This document shows, piece after piece, positions 15,740 to 24,610 of a stretch of 40,660 nt of DNA. Position numbers and translations under genes: made by a program. Under the pieces are notes generated by a model that was not told where the DNA came from, did no database searches, and saw nothing but the letters and a program-made list of their open reading frames with translations. Every line of letters begins with the position of its first letter. The stretch's first letter is position 1. Source of the stretch: Thermoguttaceae bacterium (GTDB lineage: Bacteria > Planctomycetota > Planctomycetia > Pirellulales > Thermoguttaceae); NCBI GenBank assembly GCA_017447865.1, contig JAFSMO010000065.1:1-40660 (forward strand), read 5' to 3'.

Positions 15740-16462
15740 TCAAAAATATTCCTTCTTCCAGGTGATCGTCGGAGAAAAACGAACATTCGGGTTCAGGACC
15801 GCGGCCCGCAGCCGGGTCAGAAACTCTTCCCGCGGCACAATGTGCAGATTGAACTGCTCGGTATGCGAATTCGCAACCTGGGCATCAATAAGAGTGAAAC
15901 CAAGCGTTTGAAGATGGCGCACCAGCCACGCCAGAGCGACTTTGGATGCGTCAGTTTCGAAGTGGAATTTCGACTCGCCGACAAAATAGCTTCCCAGTGC
16001 CTCGCCATACAGTCCGCCGACGAGCCGGTCGTCATGCCAGACTTCCACCGAATGTGCAAAACCGGCCTCGTGAAACTCACAGAAACCGTGGATGATCTCG
16101 TCCGTGATCCACGTTCCATCCTCATCGGGACGCACGACCGTCGCGCAATTCGTAATGACCTCGCGGAACGCCCGGTCGATCGTCACGTGAAATTTTCCGC
16201 TTCGGAGAGTCTGACGGAGCCGGCGCGAGATGTGAAAAGTTTCCGGCTCGATCAAAGCGCGTACGACCGGAGAGAACCAAAGCGTTATAGCCTCAGAAGA
16301 ATCCACATAAGGCCACGGGAAAATCCCATGTACGTATGCATCCAAAAGCAAATCCGGTTCCAAAACCCCACCCACGGCCAAAATTCCATCCTCACTGGTG
16401 TCACGTGGGTCCGGGAAATGGGACCGGTCTATAATATGCAAAATTCTGGTGTACTGGGACAT
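15740..16462 (-). CDS. aat: Leucyl/phenylalanyl-tRNA--protein transferase
   Basis: The 240-residue protein is Aat. It adds Leu or Phe from charged tRNA to N-terminal Arg or Lys of substrate proteins, creating N-degrons for ClpS/ClpAP. Recognised motifs are SEDGILAVGGVLEPDLLLDAY, GIFPW, WFSP, ASKVALAWLVRHL and IDAQVANSHTEQF, followed by PREEFL. The length is normal. The stretch usually reading GESMFSR is GESKFHFETDASK here, so the conserved Met and Arg are replaced; the effect is unknown. It lies 23 bp after the zinc-ribbon/GYF gene on the same strand and is probably co-transcribed with it. Confidence 0.92.
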   Translation of the reverse strand: MSQYTRILHIIDRSHFPDPRDTSEDGILAVGGVLEPDLLLDAYVHGIFPWPYVDSSEAITLWFSPVVRALIEPETFHISRRLRQTLRSGKFHVTIDRAFREVITNCATVVRPDEDGTWITDEIIHGFCEFHEAGFAHSVEVWHDDRLVGGLYGEALGSYFVGESKFHFETDASKVALAWLVRHLQTLGFTLIDAQVANSHTEQFNLHIVPREEFLTRLRAAVLNPNVRFSPTITWKKEYF

Positions 16463-16485
16463 TACTCAAAAAGGACAAACGAAAA

Positions 16486-17103
16486 CTAAAAGCCGAAAAG
16501 ATTTTTTTGAGAAGCCAACTGCTCAAAAACATCACCGGCATTTTTCCAGTCCGCCCAACCTTCACGCCAGACCAGAGTATCCTGGGCGATGCGGTTTTCT
16601 GCAAGCCAACGCTTGATAATATCGCGGTCCACCGGGCCAAGCTGCTCACCGGACGCGGGACGCACGTACCACACGATATCGGCCGGGCCCTCAAACGGAT
16701 CGGGAAGTCTCGGCACGACCGGCTGCGGCATGGGCTGCGGTACGGGCTGAGGGTCGTGACTTGCGGCTTTTACCATGGCTTCCGTCGTGATGATACCCGA
16801 ATGTCCGGCAGCATTCGCTTCCAGAAATCCCGGCACAAGGTCAACATCATTCGAAAGCGCGTTCAGGTTAATATTATCGAGGGAAGGTTTGGTCTCTTTT
16901 TTGTCAAACGGGAAGAGTCCCTCCGCTTTGGCTTTTTTCTCCCACTCTTTCGCAATCGGGAGGTCTTTGCTTCCCGCTTCACGAGTGCTGGCGAACGGAA
17001 TATCGAATCTGGCGTGGCACTTGGGGCAAATCCCGCGCTGACCGGCCTGAAATTCCTTCACGTTCAGTTTGTGACCATTTGGACAATAAAAACGAATCCC
17101 CAT
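16486..17103 (-). CDS. Zinc-ribbon and GYF-domain protein, planctomycete type
   Basis: The 205-residue protein starts with a small zinc ribbon (MGIRFYCPNGHKLNV, then CPKC; Cys7, Cys26, Cys29 and probably His11). A low-complexity middle with a Pro/Gln/Met-rich stretch follows. The C-terminal GYF_2-like domain (about 142-195) contains WYVRPASGEQLGP and TLVWREGWADWKN. GYF-type domains bind proline-rich peptides, so an adaptor role is likely but unproven. The start is set by GGGAG at 17108-17112, 4 nt before the ATG at 17103; a longer frame to 17136 lacks a ribosome site. No membrane segment is visible. This N-terminal signature recurs in planctomycete proteins and is the best taxonomic clue here. 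Confidence 0.82.
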   Translation of the reverse strand: MGIRFYCPNGHKLNVKEFQAGQRGICPKCHARFDIPFASTREAGSKDLPIAKEWEKKAKAEGLFPFDKKETKPSLDNINLNALSNDVDLVPGFLEANAAGHSGIITTEAMVKAASHDPQPVPQPMPQPVVPRLPDPFEGPADIVWYVRPASGEQLGPVDRDIIKRWLAENRIAQDTLVWREGWADWKNAGDVFEQLASQKNLFGF

Positions 17104-17144
17104 AATTGACTCCCAAAAAAAATCCGTGGAAAACAATTTATTCT

Positions 17145-17173
17145 ATTATACACAAAAAAGGGACTTTTGAAAA
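17145..17173 (-). promoter_or_regulatory. Promoter for the GYF-aat operon
   Basis: On the minus strand, TTTTCA (17168-17173) and a perfect TATAAT (17145-17150) are 17 bp apart, about 45 bp before the GYF-protein start. Confidence 0.6.
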
Positions 17174-17247
17174 GACGGGGTGAAAAGATTTTTTGAAAAA
17201 ATTTTCCGCCCCAACGAGAAATTTTGCCGGAAGATCCCCCTAAAACA

Positions 17248-17284
17248 AAGGAACACAGACCCGTCATCGTGATCTGTGTTCCTT
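17248..17284 (-). terminator. Hairpin terminator after the YHS gene
   Basis: A perfect 12-bp stem (AAGGAACACAGA / TCTGTGTTCCTT, 13-nt loop) lies 82 bp beyond the stop codon. Read on the minus strand it is followed by TGTTTTA, which is modestly T-rich. Confidence 0.6.
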
Positions 17285-17366
17285 GACCATCAGGATTCTT
17301 TCCCCAAACTTCCCTCAAGCAAAATTCCGTTTGAAAAGGATCTCACTCTTTAGGGGAAACGTCCTT

Positions 17367-18908
17367 TTATTTATTCTGGATCCCTTTCAGGTAAAGGGCG
17401 GAGTTCGTGAAGAATTTGTTCAGGTTCTCTTCGTTGGCGAACATGAAGAGCTTGCCCTCAAATACCACGCAGTGGTCCGCGTTTCCGGGGGTCTTCATGC
17501 CGGTTTCGGTAAAGAGGACCGGGTCCGCGCCATCCATCACAGGCGTATAGGCGTCCGGATCGGCCAGGAATTTCTGTACCTGCCCGGCATTGGCCAGATG
17601 GTACGTCACACCGTGGTTCATGACCGTCCATTCCTCCTTTCCTTCGACCCATTCTTCAGTTTCCAGAAGGGTCACCGGACAGAAACCTTCCAGACCGACC
17701 TTTTTCGATTCCAGCGTCATTTCAGGAGTCGCAGGAGCCGGGACCGTTTCCTGAACGTTCTGCACTGCCGGAGCCGCGTTTACTACTTCGCTCGGGATCA
17801 CAGCCGTCTGGAACGGGTTCAGCGTCTCGACCGATTTTTCTTCTTTGGAAACCTGAACCTTCTCTTCGTGAGAGGCCGGAATTTTCTCTTCGTGAGAGAC
17901 CTGAATGGCCGCCAGATACGGATCCGTAGCCTGGTCGTAAGGATTGATGCCCCGATCACGTTTCGAAACGATGATGGAATGTTCTTCATTCTGGCTGCCC
18001 TTTGAAAGCGGCAGACTCAGCGAATCGTCGGCTTTCTCACTGGGTTCAATCAACGGCGAGTCCTCTTTCGGAGTCGGCGGAGTCAATTCTGTATCATCCG
18101 AAACGGGAGCCGCGTCAAGAGCCGGGGCCGCGGCAGGGGCTTCCTCAAGAGCCGGGGCCGCTGCAGGGGCAGGAGCCTCTTCCAGAGCCGGGGCTGCCGC
18201 CGGAGCCGGAGCTTCTTCAAGAGCCGGAGCCTCCGCAGGAACAGGAGCCGGAGCCGATTCAAGGGCCGGAGCCGCTGCAGGAGTGGGCTCGGACGTTGGG
18301 AATGGCATCAAATTCGATGAATTGTCAGGCGTATTGGAAATGGCTGGGGCCGTTGAAATGCCTGGAACTGAGTTCTTGCTGTAATCCAGCAGCGGGTCCA
18401 CTTTCTGGGCCGGTTCAGTAATAATCGTCGTGGAAGGCACGGGGCTCAAACCTTCGAAATTCCCCATGGCAGGAGTCGGTTCCGGATCGTCCGGAATCGT
18501 GATCGAATTCGAATCCCCCTGCTTCTTCTTCAGCGATTCGAGCATATTCGAGGCTGGATTCGGAGCGGACACGGCTTCTGTCGTGGAAATCGCCGATTTT
18601 TTCTGGTTGATCGGGTACGAATTCAGCGCCTCCGGGAATTTCTGGTCGTAACGCTGCTGAGTCGGCCACTGCCGCCAGGTGGATTCGTAGTAGCCGTAAT
18701 CACGGGCGTTCGGTGTACACGTGACCCCACCCACACACGGGGGGAGCTGACACGGACCGACTTCGACCACGCCTCTTTTATCAGATGGAACGATGACCGG
18801 CGTTTGCCGACTCGGCGGCATCCCTGCATTTGCCGAGGAAGCGAGTAAACTGACACCTAAAACGACCAGAGCCGCACTCGCCATCCGTGATTTTTTATTC
18901 ATACTCAT
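17367..18908 (-). CDS. Secreted protein with Ala/Pro-rich repeats and C-terminal YHS domain
   Basis: The 513-residue protein has a Sec signal peptide ending near SSANA. A conserved N-terminal patch follows (PCQLPPC, then YGYYESTWRQWP), the type seen in planctomycete exported proteins. The middle (about 205-270) is a run of about 12-residue units such as APAPAAAPALEE, then an acidic and Ser-rich region. The C-terminal 110 residues form a YHS-like domain (LEGFCPVTL, GVTYHLAN, PDAYTPVMDG, GKLFMFANEENLNKFF). YHS domains occur in metal-handling proteins, so a periplasmic metal role is possible. An in-frame ATG two codons in (18902) could also be the start. It lies downstream of the export lipoprotein, with its own likely promoter. 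Confidence 0.75.
   Translation of the reverse strand: MSMNKKSRMASAALVVLGVSLLASSANAGMPPSRQTPVIVPSDKRGVVEVGPCQLPPCVGGVTCTPNARDYGYYESTWRQWPTQQRYDQKFPEALNSYPINQKKSAISTTEAVSAPNPASNMLESLKKKQGDSNSITIPDDPEPTPAMGNFEGLSPVPSTTIITEPAQKVDPLLDYSKNSVPGISTAPAISNTPDNSSNLMPFPTSEPTPAAAPALESAPAPVPAEAPALEEAPAPAAAPALEEAPAPAAAPALEEAPAAAPALDAAPVSDDTELTPPTPKEDSPLIEPSEKADDSLSLPLSKGSQNEEHSIIVSKRDRGINPYDQATDPYLAAIQVSHEEKIPASHEEKVQVSKEEKSVETLNPFQTAVIPSEVVNAAPAVQNVQETVPAPATPEMTLESKKVGLEGFCPVTLLETEEWVEGKEEWTVMNHGVTYHLANAGQVQKFLADPDAYTPVMDGADPVLFTETGMKTPGNADHCVVFEGKLFMFANEENLNKFFTNSALYLKGIQNK
18110..18290. repeat. In-gene tandem repeat coding Ala/Pro/Glu units
   Basis: About four imperfect 36-bp units, recognisable by GAGCCGGGGC followed by a G-rich half, encode the APALEE-type stretch of the YHS protein. 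The nucleotide similarity between units implies recent copying. Confidence 0.6.
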
Positions 18909-18955
18909 GATTCAAACCCCATTTCTGTGTTTGGGAATGAAATATCGTGTTTTTA

Positions 18956-18983
18956 TTTATACTCGTACACTTGAGTTTATCAG
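18956..18983 (-). promoter_or_regulatory. Possible promoter for the YHS gene
   Basis: On the minus strand, CTGATA (18978-18983) and TATAAA (18956-18961) are 16 bp apart, about 50 bp before the start. The -35 match is only 4 of 6. Confidence 0.35.
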
Positions 18984-19118
18984 GCCGCCAGGATGGAAAA
19001 CTCCTTTTTTTCTCCGGTGACGGCCCGGAATTTCCAGTTAGTTTTTCTCGGGAGGAGTGCACGCGGTGGTCCTGTTCACGCGCATTCCATCCAATGTTTA
19101 TTCAGGCCGGGCAGTGGA

Positions 19119-20159
19119 TCAATAGCCGCCGTAATCCTGATCCCAGTTGCGGATATTTCGTGCCGTATTCGCCCCGAGGGAAAGAACACCAGCCGCCCGT
19201 TCAAACGGAGCCATGACTCGTCCGATCCAGTTGGAGGTCGCCGTGAAATTGTCCTCGACGATGAACACTCGGTCGTTCGGCATGATCTGGTAGTTCGTGG
19301 CGGTTGAGGCGCCGCTCGAAATGGCCGCCCAGTCCACCGGGAGACGCTGCTCGCAGGCGTAGTTTCCGGGAGCCGGACGCGCGATCCAGATCTTCTGGCT
19401 GGAGATCTGCGACATTCCGCCGATGTTGGCGATGGCGTCCAGAACCGTTTCGTTGCCCGTGATCGGGATCTTGCGCACGTTGTCGCCATTGCCCGCTCCC
19501 TGGGTGATGACGTAGTAGCTCTTGCTGTTGTACGCGACGACATCCATGGAAACGACCGGCGAGGTCAGGTAGTGCGACAGATGTTTCTCGATGGCGAATT
19601 TGGCTTCCATCAGCGTCATGCCTGCCACGTGAACCGTGCCGTAGAAACGAAGATTCACGGTACCGTCCGGGCCGATCTGGTACTGGCCGTTGATGGGCTG
19701 CATCGCGGACATCTGGGCCAAAGAAACCGAAACTTCCGGCGCACGCAAAACCTGCGTCAGGTGCGTACGGATCGCATCCCTGGCGCCGTCCACCGTCAAT
19801 CCCTCGACACGAAGTTTTCCATAACTGGGTCCGAGGTCCACCGTTCCTTCGGCGGAAATGACGTAGTAATTGTCGATCGGCTGGTCGTACAGTGTCCCTA
19901 TAACCCGCACGTAAATTACATCCAATGATTGAAGGTAATACGGTGGTTTCGGAATCATCTTCTGAAGCTCGATCGTCACCACATCAGGCGGCGCAATACG
20001 ATAGGCCGGGAGTGACATCATGCTCAACTCCCGCGGAGGCTCCATTTCTTCTGAGACCTTCTTCCCAAGAGGGTCATCATAGTGATCAAACGGGCGACAG
20101 CCGGTGAGAAGGACGCTCACCATTAATAGCGCCAACAGCCCGTTTAAAAAAGGTTTCAT
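19119..20159 (-). CDS. Wza-like polysaccharide export lipoprotein
   Basis: The 346-residue protein has a lipoprotein signal (LLMVSVLLTGC, Cys21). A polysaccharide-export domain follows (YRIAPPDVVTIEL, IYVRVIGTLYDQPIDNYYVISAEGTVDL), then SLBB-like repeats (GTVHVAGMTLMEAKFAIEKHL; YVITQGAGNGDNVRKIPITGNETVLDAI) and MPNDRVFIVED. Wza-type proteins form outer-membrane channels for capsule or exopolysaccharide. No Wzc/Wzb-type kinase or other capsule genes are adjacent. The frame extends six codons further to an ATG at 20177; neither start has a clear Shine-Dalgarno, and I chose the one giving a typical lipoprotein signal. The 386-bp upstream spacer contains a hairpin at 20252-20269. Confidence 0.83.
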   Translation of the reverse strand: MKPFLNGLLALLMVSVLLTGCRPFDHYDDPLGKKVSEEMEPPRELSMMSLPAYRIAPPDVVTIELQKMIPKPPYYLQSLDVIYVRVIGTLYDQPIDNYYVISAEGTVDLGPSYGKLRVEGLTVDGARDAIRTHLTQVLRAPEVSVSLAQMSAMQPINGQYQIGPDGTVNLRFYGTVHVAGMTLMEAKFAIEKHLSHYLTSPVVSMDVVAYNSKSYYVITQGAGNGDNVRKIPITGNETVLDAIANIGGMSQISSQKIWIARPAPGNYACEQRLPVDWAAISSGASTATNYQIMPNDRVFIVEDNFTATSNWIGRVMAPFERAAGVLSLGANTARNIRNWDQDYGGY

Positions 20160-20177
20160 CTTACTACACTGCAACAT

Positions 20178-20563
20178 AACTGGAACCTAATCTTCCTTTG
20201 TACTGGATGTTAGTTCGAAACGACTGGTACGCAATCCGGGCATTTTCCCACCAGCGTATCCTTACGCTGTTTATTTTCGGGAAAATACGCAAATTACGCA
20301 AACGGAAAAGGCATTAAAATACATAGCAATATTTAAAAACCTATAATCCGTATAGTCGGTTTATTGTAATAATCGACAAATCCCGCCTTAAACCTTATAT
20401 TCATTTCGGGCTTTTTCCTGATTTTTTGGAAAAATCGGAATTTTTTCAACAATCAGACCAAACGGAAGAATCGTTTCAAAGAGTCCAGAACAACAGAAAA
20501 GAATGCCGCCCCCAGGGAAACGAGTCCCTCACAGAAAGAAAGGGACTCGCGGAGAGGAAAGCG
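20178..20563. other. Intergenic region between the TPR and export-lipoprotein genes
   Basis: This AT-rich spacer holds a hairpin CAGCGTA-TCCT-TACGCTG (20252-20269) followed by TTTATTTT on the plus strand. It also holds a direct repeat of TACGCAAA near 20287-20302 and, close to the TPR gene, the terminator at 20521-20549. The promoter of the export lipoprotein should lie here, but I cannot choose one convincingly. No gene is supported. Confidence 0.5.
20521..20549 (-). terminator. Hairpin after the TPR gene
   Basis: A perfect 9-bp stem (CGAGTCCCT / AGGGACTCG, 11-nt loop) sits 15 bp past the stop. The minus-strand tail is TTTCCC, so the U-tract is weak. Confidence 0.5.
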
Positions 20564-23500
20564 TCATTTATGACCACTTAATTCATTCATGATCGGGTTC
20601 GTCAGGAAATTCGTAAACACCAGAAGAATTTCATTTTCCGGATTGATCAAACTTTTCATGACCAGTTCCGTAAGAAACTCGAATTCCAGCTGACGGGACA
20701 TATACCAGTCCTTTTGCTCGGGAGTTTTGGCGTCTTTACATTTCTGATTCAGAATCTGCCCGACCTCCATAAGCTGTTCGAAGAAGAACGCCCGATTTGC
20801 CTTGTAACGGATGTGGTTTGCCATCGGGATCGCAAAGTCCAACCCCTTGGGGACGTCCGAACTGCGGTTTCCCCCGGAATTGTCGAGTCGTCTCTGAAAA
20901 ATCTCGGGACAATTAATTATAATAGGCGGTTTAAATTCAAACTCTTTTTCGCCCTCGGACTCATCCTCCTCAGGAACCGACTGGGCCCGCAATTTTTCCT
21001 CGTTCCACAGCTGAAAAACCCACCTCAAAAAGTCGGAACCCTGCTCGATCTGCGCCGGTGTTGCAGGCTTTTTTTCAGCCTCATCCACATAAACCAGATC
21101 CAGGTAAGTCAAAGAGAATTCGACCGGGTATTCCGATTCATCGCCCATGGAAACTACCTCATTCGGAGAATCCGTCTCATTTCCATCCGCAAATTCAAAT
21201 TTCGGCCCCGAATTTTTGTCGGAGTCTGCCTCAATCTGAACATCGAAATTTAATTGCTTTTCGAGCCGCAAAAAATCCGAATTCAGATATATGTATCCGT
21301 CTTTACTATCTACAAAATTATCGATTTCTTCGGGGAATTCATTTAAATAGTCTCCCCAATTGAAGTCCCCTGCCCCATCGTCATTGGCATCAGGGTCCCA
21401 ATCGACGTCAAAGTCATCATCCCAATCGACATCAGAATCGTCGTCCCAATCTTCATCGGAATCGGGCGTCCATTCTTCCTCGGACTCCGGTGTCCATTCT
21501 TCGTCCGAATCGGGTGTCCATTCTTCGTCCGAATCGGGCGTCCATTCTTCATCCGAATCGGGCGTCCAATCGTCGTCAGAATCATCTTCCAAGTCTTCGC
21601 CGAAATCGTTCCTGTCCTTTCCTTTTTTCAAAAACCGGAACAGGCCTTCCCAAAAATTCGAGTCGTCGTCGCTGTCCTTTTCTTCGTCGGAATCCTGATC
21701 GTTCTCATCCAGAAAATCGTCTGGATCGTCTGGATCGTCTTCGTCCCCAAGGTCCTCGTCCGAATCAGAGTCACCCAGGAAGCCGGCATCGCGAATCAGC
21801 TGCAAAGTCTTCAGTCTTTTGCTCACTTTAATCGCATCGACCAGCAGGTCCTCATCTCCGTCGGCTTTTGCGATTTTCAGAGCCATCTCAATGTCTTTTT
21901 CCGCTTCTTCCAGGGAACGGATACTCAGGTAGATCATGGCCCGATTCAAGTACGGCCTGCCCCATTTACTATTATACTGAATGGCGAGATTCAGCGAATC
22001 CAGTCCCTTTTCCCATTCACCGAGCAGCATTTGTACATGGCCCAGATTACTCAATGCGGGCACATTGTCCGGCTGAATTTCCACGGTTTTCTGGAAGGCT
22101 TCCATTGCTTCTTTTATACGGCCTTGAATGCTCAGAACCATCCCTTTGAAATTCAGGAGGCGCGTATCTTCCGGCGTTTTTTCCAAAACTTTATTCAAAA
22201 GTTTCAATGAAAGATCCAAGTCCCCCATAAATGAGTAGGTCATGGCCTTTTCAGAAAGCGCGGGGATGAAATCAGGGCGAATTTCCAACACACGATTCAG
22301 CGCTTCCATCGCTTCTTCGTAACGGAAAAGTGCGTTCAGGGCCAATGCACGCGAATAATGCGGTTCAACCGCTTCGCTGTCGTGCTCGCAAACCCATTCA
22401 AACTCGGCAAGAGCCTCCTCCGGATGGCCTAAATTGAGCAGCATCGCTCCGTGATTGTAGTGAATCGAAGGGTTTTCGGGAAATTGCTTCAAAATTTCCT
22501 TACAGTACTTTAACGCTTCTTCTTCCCGGTTGAGTTTAATAAGAATCTGAAGGTGAAGAACCCGGACTTCATTGTTTTGCGGCGCGAACCCAATCGCACG
22601 TTCTACGTCGTTCAAGGCCGATTCCAGAAGGTTCAGCGTCACCTTCGCCTTTGCACAGTGCATCAGAGCCTGGACGTTTTTCGGGTCTTTTTCCAATACT
22701 TTCTGAAAAAGCACGATCGCGGCTTCCGGTTTTTTCATTTCAAGACGAATTTCCCCAAGGAGCAAAATCGCGCGGATGTCATCAGGCTCGAAACTCATGT
22801 AATATTCGCAATCATGAATTGCCTGCTGGAAATTTCTCAGATTGGCCGCGTAAACCGCACGATGAAAGGAAAACCTCTTAATATCTGGAGCGGCCTGGAT
22901 CGCCTCGGAAATATCATTGTAGGCGTTTTGCCAGTTTTCCTCAAGTTCCCAAACTCTCGCGCGGCCAAGGAGCGCAATGGGGTGCTTCGGCTGCCGCTTC
23001 AGCGCCCTGGAATAGTTTTTCCTCGCTTCTTCGAAATTATTTTGCCGGGAACATAAATCCCCCTTCAAAATCCACTTACTCACCGGATCCGAAACGTTTT
23101 TGATCAACTTTTCAATCGTCCGGACCGCTTCTTCGGGACGGTCCAGAATGTCCAGAGCCTGGACCCGAATTAACCCCGCTTCGATCATCCCGGGCTGGAT
23201 TTTCAGCGCACGCTCCGTCGCGTCCGCCGCCTCTTTCAGACGGTCTTTCTGAACGAAGATTTTGGCAAGCGCGAGCCAGCACTCCGGATTCCGCGGAGCC
23301 AGACGTACTGCTCTCTGGAAATCCGCCATGGCATCATCAATCCGGTCCTCAAGAACAAACATGGAGCCGCGAATGAAAAAAATCTCAGCGGCCTTGATCC
23401 CATCGGCAATCAATTCTGAGCAGAAATTGAAGATTTCTTTCTCTTTGCCCAGTTCACACATACAGCCCAGCGCAGAGTGGAGCGCCTCCGTAAAGTGCGC

Positions 23501-24610
23501 ATTCTTCTCCCGGACTGCGGTCTGCAAATGCGGCAGAGCCTCGGTGAAATTCTTCTTTTTGTAAAGAATCTCCCCAATGAACCAGTGCAAAGCAGGAGTT
23601 TCCGGTTGAACGTCCAGAACCTGGTTAAAGAGTTGGAGCGCCTGGTCCAGTTCCTCCTTTTCCATCATCACCTGCGCCAGAAGAAACCTGGCCCCCAAGT
23701 TTTCCGGCCAGAAATCAAGGATCTCCTCGCAGACTTCGCGCATTTCGTCCAGTTTCAACTGCCGGAAAAGCGCAATCATCAAATCCGACAAAATGTTGAA
23801 ATAGAACTCCTTCGTGTCACGAATCTGTTCCAGCGTGGGCTTTTTTTCCAGAAGCGCCTTCTTTTGGGGGACTGTTTCATACGCGTCCGCCGAAGAATCG
23901 GCCAATTCTTCCCAGAATATTTTTTCGATCTCCCGGCACAAATTCTCCGCCTCCCCAAATTTCTCGTGGTGAAGGAGAATTTTGACCATGGTCATCTTGC
24001 CGATGAAACTCGGCTGCAGTTCGTTTGCCCGACGAATATACAGATCCGCCTGGTCCATTTTTCCATTATGAAACGCCATCAGGCCGGCATTCAGCCAGGG
24101 TTCCACCCGAGTTGGGAAACGTTCGGAAATCTGGATCATGTCCGCCAAAGCAGACGCGAAATGCTTCTGCTCAACCTCGGCCTGCGACCGCACGACCAGC
24201 GCATCCGAGCAGTTCGGATCGAGTTTCAGCGCACAAGTCGCAGACCAGACCGCTTCTTTATTTTGACCTTTGAGGAACTCCAATTTCGCCTTCAAAAGCC
24301 AGGCAAGGGCGAAAAGCGGGTTCCACTTCATCACGAGCTGAATCTCTTTTTCGGCTTCTTCCAGGTGGTTCTGGTTAAAAAAAGCGAGCGCCTTCTTATC
24401 GTGTCGGCGAGCAAAAACGTCCGCGATTTTTCTCCCGATGAAGGTTCGAGTGAAGAAATCGTTCCGAGGGTTCTGCTTTTCGGCTTTTTTCAATCGTTTT
24501 TCGGCAGTATGCCCATACTTTTCCAACAGGTGGAGCGCTTCTTTCTCCATAGCCGTTGAAAAATAGCGAATTTTTACGTTTTTATTCTCTCTCTTCGGAT
24601 CTGACGACAT
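20564..24610 (-). CDS. Giant TPR protein with acidic WTPDSDEE repeat tract
   Basis: The 1348-residue protein is mainly tetratricopeptide repeats (about 70-930), with typical units such as LFALAWLLKAKLEFLKGQNKEA and PDNVPALSNLGHVQMLLGEWEKG. An extremely acidic region (about 950-1110) follows, including five tandem 8-residue units of the WTPDSDEE type (about 1015-1055). A C-terminal globular part of roughly 230 residues contains no motif I know. TPR arrays mediate protein-protein contacts. No signal peptide is visible, so a cytoplasmic scaffold is the simplest reading. The ATG at 24610 is preferred over a GTG three codons upstream. Its divergent neighbour is the GNAT-like gene. Domain type is sure; function is unknown. 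Confidence 0.85.
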   Translation of the reverse strand: MSSDPKRENKNVKIRYFSTAMEKEALHLLEKYGHTAEKRLKKAEKQNPRNDFFTRTFIGRKIADVFARRHDKKALAFFNQNHLEEAEKEIQLVMKWNPLFALAWLLKAKLEFLKGQNKEAVWSATCALKLDPNCSDALVVRSQAEVEQKHFASALADMIQISERFPTRVEPWLNAGLMAFHNGKMDQADLYIRRANELQPSFIGKMTMVKILLHHEKFGEAENLCREIEKIFWEELADSSADAYETVPQKKALLEKKPTLEQIRDTKEFYFNILSDLMIALFRQLKLDEMREVCEEILDFWPENLGARFLLAQVMMEKEELDQALQLFNQVLDVQPETPALHWFIGEILYKKKNFTEALPHLQTAVREKNAHFTEALHSALGCMCELGKEKEIFNFCSELIADGIKAAEIFFIRGSMFVLEDRIDDAMADFQRAVRLAPRNPECWLALAKIFVQKDRLKEAADATERALKIQPGMIEAGLIRVQALDILDRPEEAVRTIEKLIKNVSDPVSKWILKGDLCSRQNNFEEARKNYSRALKRQPKHPIALLGRARVWELEENWQNAYNDISEAIQAAPDIKRFSFHRAVYAANLRNFQQAIHDCEYYMSFEPDDIRAILLLGEIRLEMKKPEAAIVLFQKVLEKDPKNVQALMHCAKAKVTLNLLESALNDVERAIGFAPQNNEVRVLHLQILIKLNREEEALKYCKEILKQFPENPSIHYNHGAMLLNLGHPEEALAEFEWVCEHDSEAVEPHYSRALALNALFRYEEAMEALNRVLEIRPDFIPALSEKAMTYSFMGDLDLSLKLLNKVLEKTPEDTRLLNFKGMVLSIQGRIKEAMEAFQKTVEIQPDNVPALSNLGHVQMLLGEWEKGLDSLNLAIQYNSKWGRPYLNRAMIYLSIRSLEEAEKDIEMALKIAKADGDEDLLVDAIKVSKRLKTLQLIRDAGFLGDSDSDEDLGDEDDPDDPDDFLDENDQDSDEEKDSDDDSNFWEGLFRFLKKGKDRNDFGEDLEDDSDDDWTPDSDEEWTPDSDEEWTPDSDEEWTPESEEEWTPDSDEDWDDDSDVDWDDDFDVDWDPDANDDGAGDFNWGDYLNEFPEEIDNFVDSKDGYIYLNSDFLRLEKQLNFDVQIEADSDKNSGPKFEFADGNETDSPNEVVSMGDESEYPVEFSLTYLDLVYVDEAEKKPATPAQIEQGSDFLRWVFQLWNEEKLRAQSVPEEDESEGEKEFEFKPPIIINCPEIFQRRLDNSGGNRSSDVPKGLDFAIPMANHIRYKANRAFFFEQLMEVGQILNQKCKDAKTPEQKDWYMSRQLEFEFLTELVMKSLINPENEILLVFTNFLTNPIMNELSGHK
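21445..21564. repeat. 24-bp tandem repeat x5 within the TPR gene
   Basis: Five 24-bp units (445-468, 469-492, 493-516, 517-540 and 541-564 after 21000) encode the WTPDSDEE tract. The central units differ by only one or a few bases. Being a multiple of three, gains or losses keep the frame. Confidence 0.8.

Noticed and set aside
21445..21564. CRISPR-like regular repeat
   Set aside because: The 24-bp units are contiguous with no spacers and encode an in-frame acidic octapeptide.
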